Positions 59,128 through 64,000 of a stretch of DNA of 64,000 bases are shown piece after piece. The DNA is from Perkinsus olseni (Eukaryota; Perkinsozoa; Perkinsida; Perkinsidae): the NCBI GenBank assembly GCA_013115135.1, contig JABANP010000041.1:159482-223481 (forward strand), read 5' to 3'. Positions within the stretch are counted from its first letter, which is position 1, and each line of letters opens with the position of its first letter. The translations under genes were made by a program, and so were the position numbers. The notes below the pieces were generated by a model. It ran no database searches. It was not told the origin of the DNA and saw nothing but the letters and a program-made list of their open reading frames with translations.

Positions 59128-60001
59128 TCATAATGCTTTCAAAAAGCTCTTCCTGTGGGCTAGCGCAGTACCCGCAATACCAGCTTTGTCTAGTTCATCG
59201 AAGAATGACTTGAGGATCTTAACAGATTTGCGGTGTGATAGAACAGGCAGAGATTTCTGGTCCCTTCTCGAGGCTGATGCAGGCCCTTCCGGTGAGGGGA
59301 AGGTATAGAGGAGATTATGGGCTAGATTAAACACGCCTGCAAGAAACGACGTCGCTGTACGTCTACGACGCGGCGGCACGCCTTGGCTTGCCTCTGTCTG
59401 TGAAGCCTGCGTCCAAGTACGCTTTCTTAATGGGCTCGTCGAAAACAAAGACATCATCATCATCATCATCATCATCGTCTTTTCCATAGTCATAGACCCG
59501 CGACCAGGCCCCAATGATTCCCGGATTTTTCTCGTGAATCTGAACATCACTATGGCGCCTCGGCGGGGACCATCGAAAGGGAAGGCGCATCTTACATATT
59601 CGAGGAGGTTTCTGAGGATCTCGGCTTCCAACCCTTTACGTTTATACCCCTCATGAGCGAAGGCGTTCGTCACATACACCCAATCGCCGAGCTTCGAGTT
59701 CTTCACAACCCCGAACTCCACGGACCCGACAACAGTCTACAGGAGCACAACATCACCACCACAACACTTGGTATTATACTCATGCTGATCCTAGAGTTCA
59801 TCTCTAGCCACAACAGCTCACCTCGCTGTCGTCCACGGCTACGAAGAAAGCTGAATCTGGGTAATCGCGGACTGCCTTTATTTCATCTGTAGGGTTAGCT
59901 AAACGATACTTCAACGGCCCAAGCATGAGCCGGCTCCAAGAGCCAATCGCCATCGATGGGAGTACCGTACAGAGAAGAGATGTGAGAGGTGTGGTATGCA
60001 T
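59128..60001 (-). CDS. GNAT-like acetyltransferase with leader peptide, copy A
   Basis: Start MHTTPLTSLLCTVLPSMAIG at 60001, a leader-like N-terminus. Exon 1 ends DYPDSAFFVAVDDSE. After an ~80-nt intron, exon 2 opens TVVGSVEFGVVKNSKLGDWVYVTNAFAHEGYKRKGLEAEILRNLLEYV, which fits GNAT beta4-alpha3 (the YKRKG stretch corresponds to the acetyl-CoA pyrophosphate loop R/Q-x-x-G-x-G/A). Later PIKKAYLDAGFTDRG matches GNAT 'A-x-x-x-Y-x-K-x-G-F'. The frame changes between GAIVMF and HEKNPGIIGAW (about 59535-59555), so the gene has a small indel or an unusual intron. A nine-Asp run is encoded by a CAT microsatellite at 59452-59478. Substrate unknown. Confidence 0.55.
59452..59478 (+). repeat. (CAT)8 microsatellite in coding sequence
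   Basis: Eight perfect CAT units followed by CGT. On the minus strand they encode the poly-aspartate run of acetyltransferase-like copy A, so length changes would alter an acidic loop in units of one residue. Confidence 0.95.
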
Positions 60002-60382
60002 GTCGCCACAAAAACGCTGATGGACGACCCCGTGAGCTCGCAATCTGGGGTAGGAGAAGCACCACGTTTTGACGGAAAAGATGTTGCGCTCGAGGAAGAG
60101 AACCCCGACCGATCGGAATGGCGAATTTCGCGCGCTGTCGTTTAGAGTATCGTTACGACTACTACTACGCCGCCGACGGCCGCTTGTTGACGATGGATTC
60201 AATATAGCACACCTCACTTGATAAAGCCTGAGTAGCCCATCTGTGGCTTAGCCTGGGAGTTTTCTACACTCCTGCTGACCAAATACACGGGCCCACTTTC
60301 ATTCATTTGGCGCCCTTTACTTCGCACTCGCCGCTGGACTCACGCTACCAGCTCTCCCTGATGATCACCACTGCCCCGTAAC
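60002..60382. promoter_or_regulatory. Divergent interval between acetyltransferase-like copies A and B
   Basis: Shared 5' region of two oppositely oriented paralogues. No repeated element or promoter motif that I can identify. Confidence 0.4.
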
Positions 60383-61237
60383 ATGAAAATCATCCATCTC
60401 GCTGCCCTTCTCACCAGCACGTGTCTAGGAGCGGCATCCGTGGCCCCAGAAGGCTCCTCGGCGGAAGCCAACTTCGCCGCCACACTGGAGTACCGTCGGG
60501 CTAGGGTATCGGACCATGTGAGACGAGAACATGGCTTCGAGGACGCCGCCGTTTTCGTAGCAGCAAGGCCCCAGTCTGAGGATCCGGACGAGGTGCGTGT
60601 TCGCTTCCGGCTTGAACCCTCCCCTCGTGCAACGGAGATCGTCCGTCTTTCACTCGAGGTCAACGCGGAGGTCAAATACACGGCTCCTTATTCAGATCGT
60701 AGCCGACGCGACTTTCGGCCTACTTAGCACACCAAGGCATGGTGAATGGCTTTATATACCCAGAGTTTTCGTGAGAGAAAAATATAGAGAGGTGTGGCCC
60801 TCGAGATGATGAGAAGGCTGCTGGAATATGTACAGCTCTCGGGATGCTCGTATCTGCTAGTACTGAGTCACTATGGTGGTGATGGTACACGTCAGGTTCA
60901 CTGGAAGAATCCTCGAGTCGTCGCTGGTTGGTTGCGAGTGTCTAGCGACAACCGCGGTGCCATAAAAGCATACAAGAAAGCCGGGTTCGTGGACAGAGGA
61001 GCAGCCGTGCCCGAGGAGCTGAAGCGCTACGAAGGCATCTTCCATTTTATCCACAACTTCGTCTACACCTTTGATGCGTCCACACCGTCCTCGCTCTCGT
61101 CAAACGACGACGACGACGATGACTCTTTGCCGTATCTCAAGCGTTCGGTTATGAAACCCTTCTTTAGTGAGCTTATTGTGGAAGGGATAGCCGACGAGGT
61201 GTATAGCAATTCATCATCATTGCTTGTCAAAGAATGA
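60383..61237 (+). CDS. GNAT-like acetyltransferase with signal peptide, copy B
   Basis: Starts MKIIHLAALLTSTCLGAASV, a classical signal peptide. Exon 1 ends HGFEDAAVFVAARPQSEDPDE at a GTGCGTGT donor. After an ~100-nt intron, exon 2 reads IVADATFGLLSTPRHGEWLYIPRVFVREKYRE. Then VALEMMRRLLEYVQLSGCSYLLVLSHYGGDG, NPRVVAGWLRVSSDNRGAIKAYKKAGFVDRG and an acidic linker (DDDDDD) follow to the stop at 61235-61237. The junction KYRE/VALEMM (about 60790-60797) is one base out of frame relative to the family pattern R-x-x-G-V-A-L-E, so this copy may be frameshifted exactly in the acetyl-CoA loop. Confidence 0.55.
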
Positions 61238-61942
61238 CGTTCCTGTCTGCATTGCTGCGAGCGTTGCATTAGTGACAACAACACCACAATGCAGCTGTGC
61301 TCTCCGTTCCCTAGTGTACTTGCAGTCCTGCGGACCACAGAGGCCTCCGTTGGGATCGTTGAATATGACGGTATCTCCACTGCCCCGTGCTCATCATGAA
61401 TAGAACAGGAGGCGTGTAGGGATACTGGCTCGAGGGGAGAAGCAGAGAACTCATCGAGGGCTAGGAGATGAGTATTGGCCCTTGAGTAGTTATCACGGAG
61501 GCGAGGCCCCGTTCGTGCCCCGGAGAGATGATGAAAGGCAGAATACGTCTTGGCCGGATCATGACATTTGTCAAAAACCCTCTCTCCCTGCGTACTCCAT
61601 TTGGTGCCGTGGTCGTGTGTAGGCTCGGGTAACTCTTCTATCACGAAAATGAACCCCAGCCGCAGAGTGTCCAGCTGGGGAAGCGTCTGCCTGACTTCGA
61701 CGGGCTGCCGCAAAATCGCACGCGACTAGAGACGTGTCTGATAGGACCAACCTCCACCACTCAAAGCTCAGTGCTTCGAACAGGTCGTCGGTGCTGGAGA
61801 CAGCACGAAGATACGCCATTCCAATCGGGCGAGACCCTCGAGCGCATCATCATTTCCGTGCGAATCCATCTTGGTGGCTATTGATAGGGAGCTCATGGTG
61901 CTACTTCTCTGATCAAGAATTCCCTAGAATTTACTGTCCAAC
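61238..61942. other. Intergenic between acetyltransferase-like copies B and C
   Basis: A minus-strand open frame spans 61063-61713, but it is antisense to copy B for its first third and has no recognisable features. I do not support it. Confidence 0.4.
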
Positions 61943-62347
61943 ATGGGTACCACACTTCTCGCAACTCTACTCTGTGCGATATTCCCAGTGATGACTATGA
62001 GCCTGGGCCGCCGTACGACTGTCTACGTGGGAGGTCGACGCCGCATTAAAAGGCTGCCCCTGTCCAACTTCCTGGAGTACAGGCCGGCAAGTCCAGTAGA
62101 CCGTATCCGGGCAACACAGGATTACACTGACTCAGCTATGTTCGTGGCAGTAGAGACCCGCTATCCACATCAGCCTGAGGTGAGCCATCGCTTCCGCCTA
62201 TCAAGACGATCTGTTTCGTACTGCAGGCCGTTGTCGGGTCCGCCGAGTTTGGGGTTGTGAAGACCCCGAAGCATGGCGATTGGGTGTATATAACGAACAT
62301 CTTCGCTCATGAGGGGTATCGGGGTGAAGGGGTGGAAGCCGAGATCC
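61943..62347 (+). pseudogene. GNAT-like acetyltransferase copy C, truncated by retroelement
   Basis: Begins MGTTLLATLLCAIFPVMTMSL (leader) and continues FLEYRPASPVDRIRATQDYTDSAMFVAVETRYPHQPE. A 47-nt intron (GTGAGCC...ACTGCAG, about 62180-62226) leads to AVVGSAEFGVVKTPKHGDWVYITNIFAHEGYRGEGVEAEI. At 62347 the match to copy A (which continues LRNLLEYV) stops abruptly and retrotransposon sequence begins in the same open frame. The C-terminal half of the acetyltransferase domain is missing and is not found again before the window ends. Confidence 0.75.
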
Positions 62348-63860
62348 GGGTACTTGGTGTTTGGATCGATCACCGCCTATCGTTCCAACACCATATCAAG
62401 GTTAGATGTGCCGAAGCCAAAGCCAAGTTAGGCAGGCTGAGGCACTTGGGCTGGGCACGTGCTGGGATCACCGGAAAGAAAGTGATCAAAACCTACAAGG
62501 TGGCGATCGTTCCGGCCCTCAGTCACGCTGTCTCAGCATGGAAGGAAGGGCTGGAGTCAGCCACAGCAAAATCTGCCTTGCTGCAGGTTTCAGCTATGGT
62601 GGCGAGGATAGCCCTCCAGGCCCCACGGAGCAGCTCCAACGCGGCACTCTGTGTCGCGGCTGGCATCATGCCAGCAGACTTGGAGCTTGGTACCATCGCA
62701 GCCACCAGGCTCGCTGCACTTGGGTGTGCTAAGGCCCTAGACCAATCTCTCTCGGTCAAGGGCCTGACTCTCTTTGAGGGTCGCGATGGTGGTGATATGG
62801 TGCAGCGCTGGAGGGGTTTGCCCACTCAACCTTGGCACCCCTGGGTCACGACTACCATCTCGGAACGTGAGGAGGCCAAGAACTACGCGCTCGAGGCTCT
62901 CCAAACTAAGAATGCCATCTTCACGGATGGCTCGGTAGTCAAGGACGTCAAGACCGGCGCTGCTTTGGTCGTTTATCGTGAGGGCGTAGAGGTCTACTCC
63001 AATTTCTGGAAGCTCTCCCCTTACGCTACTATTACGGATTGCGAACTCCTAGGAGTTCTGGAAGCAGTCCGCTGGATTGTCTCGACGGCGGGTGACGAGG
63101 CCTGGGAGATTTTCACGGACTCTCAGGCGGTACTCAAGATCCTGTCGTCCCGATCATCCACGGCCCGGTGGGATAAGGCGAGACAGATCTATCTGTCATT
63201 GTCCGAAAATCCCTGGTAGGGTATCCCTTCGATGGGTACCGGGGCACAGTTCCATCAGTGCCAACGAACGGGCCGATGAGCTGGCAGCCAAGGGTGCCTC
63301 CATGAGGGAAGTCTCTGCGGAGACGGAAATCAGTGTGAGGACTCTTCGGCGGTATCAAGGAGAAGCTGGCCGTCTGTCACTGCGCAAGTGGTGGTCAGAC
63401 AAGAGAGCCAGCCTGGGCACTTCTGTCAACGACTTCTTTTTACTGCGCTTCACACGCTCGTTTGTGGATCCGCGGGGAAGTCACGGCAGCTAGCAGTGCC
63501 GTTGTATTCGGAAGGGCCCCAACCCCAGCCCATCTCTATAGATGCGGGGTGGTCAACTCGCCAGAGTGTGACTGTGAGGCGCCGGTGGGGAACACGCGGC
63601 ACTATCTCCTCTCCTGTCCGCTCCTGGAGCAGGCTAGGAATAGGGTCAAAGGTGGTGTCCCCTACCATTTATATAAACTAATTGTTGATTTGAAGCGACG
63701 CAAGTCCTTCAATCAACTTTGTTCGGCCCTCATGCAGTATCTCGATGCTCGCAGGGGCTTATTGTAGTGCCGGGTAGGCACAACTTTTGGTTTTCCGCCT
63801 CTGTTTTGTACGAGGCCCACCATTGAATATTTGCTGTAAAAAAATAATAATAGTAAATAG
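62348..63860 (+). mobile_element. 5'-truncated non-LTR retrotransposon fragment (RT thumb, RNase H, Zn knuckle)
   Basis: Starts LGVWIDHRLSFQHHI, the post-catalytic part of a reverse transcriptase, followed by a helical thumb. An RNase H domain follows: NAIFTDGSVVKDVKTGAA (first Asp), TDCELLGVLEAVRWI (Glu), EIFTDSQAVLKIL (Asp), then WVPGHSSISANERADELAAKG (last His/Asp). A C-terminal cysteine motif (HLYRCGVVNSPECDCEAPVGNTRHYLLSCPL) ends with TAG at 63765-63767. Two one-base frame breaks (near 63218 and 63470) make it dead. The RT core with the YxDD motif is absent. The 3' end has an A-rich tail 'gtaaaaaaataataatagtaaa' split over 63836-63858. This fits 5'-truncated integration by target-primed reverse transcription. 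Confidence 0.85.
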
Positions 63861-64000
63861 CAACAGCTGGAGCAAGCGTCGGAGGACTGGCGACTGGGAC
63901 GGTGACCGCGAGGATGGAGGAAGATGCAGATGAAGTCGGTCGAAGCCTTAGAGCAGGAAGACGTGATGACTAATTCATGTATTGCTCGTTATTAAGGAAC
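63861..64000. other. Sequence beyond the retroelement, unassigned
   Basis: Too short to interpret. It does not continue the acetyltransferase-like gene. Confidence 0.4.

Overview
The window is nuclear DNA of a compact protist genome. It shows multi-exon genes with very short GT-AG introns (about 30-55 nt in most cases I could solve), conserved eukaryotic housekeeping genes, a eukaryotic tRNA-Ala, paralogue clusters of secreted or membrane proteins, and a fragment of a non-LTR retrotransposon. A nucleus-encoded ferredoxin-thioredoxin reductase catalytic chain carries a leader that looks like a signal peptide plus transit peptide plus second hydrophobic segment. That points to a lineage with a complex plastid. 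I favour an alveolate of the perkinsozoan type (Perkinsus). This is inference from gene style, not a database match.

Region 1 (1-10.4 kb) is accessory DNA. It is built on a direct segmental duplication (copy 1 at <=1-4881, copy 2 at about 7800-10367) carrying a mucin-like secreted gene (2129-3082 and 8910-9863) and members of a second secreted family (tail at 2-94, near-full copy at 5654-6547, ruined copy at 7800-8161). Copy 1 holds two extra inserts of about 1.2-1.3 kb, 419-1630 and 3198-4480. Both have long inverted repeats made of short tandem units, GGTGT termini and 8-9 bp target duplications, and both are missing from the matching sites of copy 2. Each contains a tRNA-like module beside a near-perfect palindrome, so they look like one family of non-autonomous DNA transposons.

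Region 2 (11.5-27 kb) holds mostly minus-strand core genes: an unidentified multi-exon gene, an mS35-like mitoribosomal protein, a Seh1-like WD40 nucleoporin (16233-18783) and poly(A)-binding protein (19240-21942). A NOC3-like ribosome-biogenesis gene diverges on the plus strand (22374-24447). Two unidentified minus-strand genes follow.

Region 3 (27.7-39.2 kb) has three tandem tetraspanin-like genes, an NRAMP metal transporter (33476-35860), an unrecognised conserved-looking gene, a METTL21-type methyltransferase and a small hypothetical gene.

Region 4 (40-51 kb, minus strand) has a serine carboxypeptidase with its full catalytic triad, several poorly resolved multi-exon genes, the proteasome ATPase RPT1 (48514-50977) and tRNA-Ala(AGC) (51287-51359).

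Region 5 (52-64 kb) has a second NRAMP gene (52228-54291), divergent from the FTR catalytic chain (54779-55497). A guanylate-binding-protein-like large GTPase follows (from 55605). Then comes a cluster of three N-acetyltransferase-like genes with leader-like N-termini, the last cut off by the retrotransposon fragment.

The genes do not form one pathway. The most notable items are the plastid-type redox enzyme, the paired transposons with documented empty sites, short motifs recurring inside introns of unrelated genes, and single-base frameshifts falling on TGA in otherwise conserved genes.
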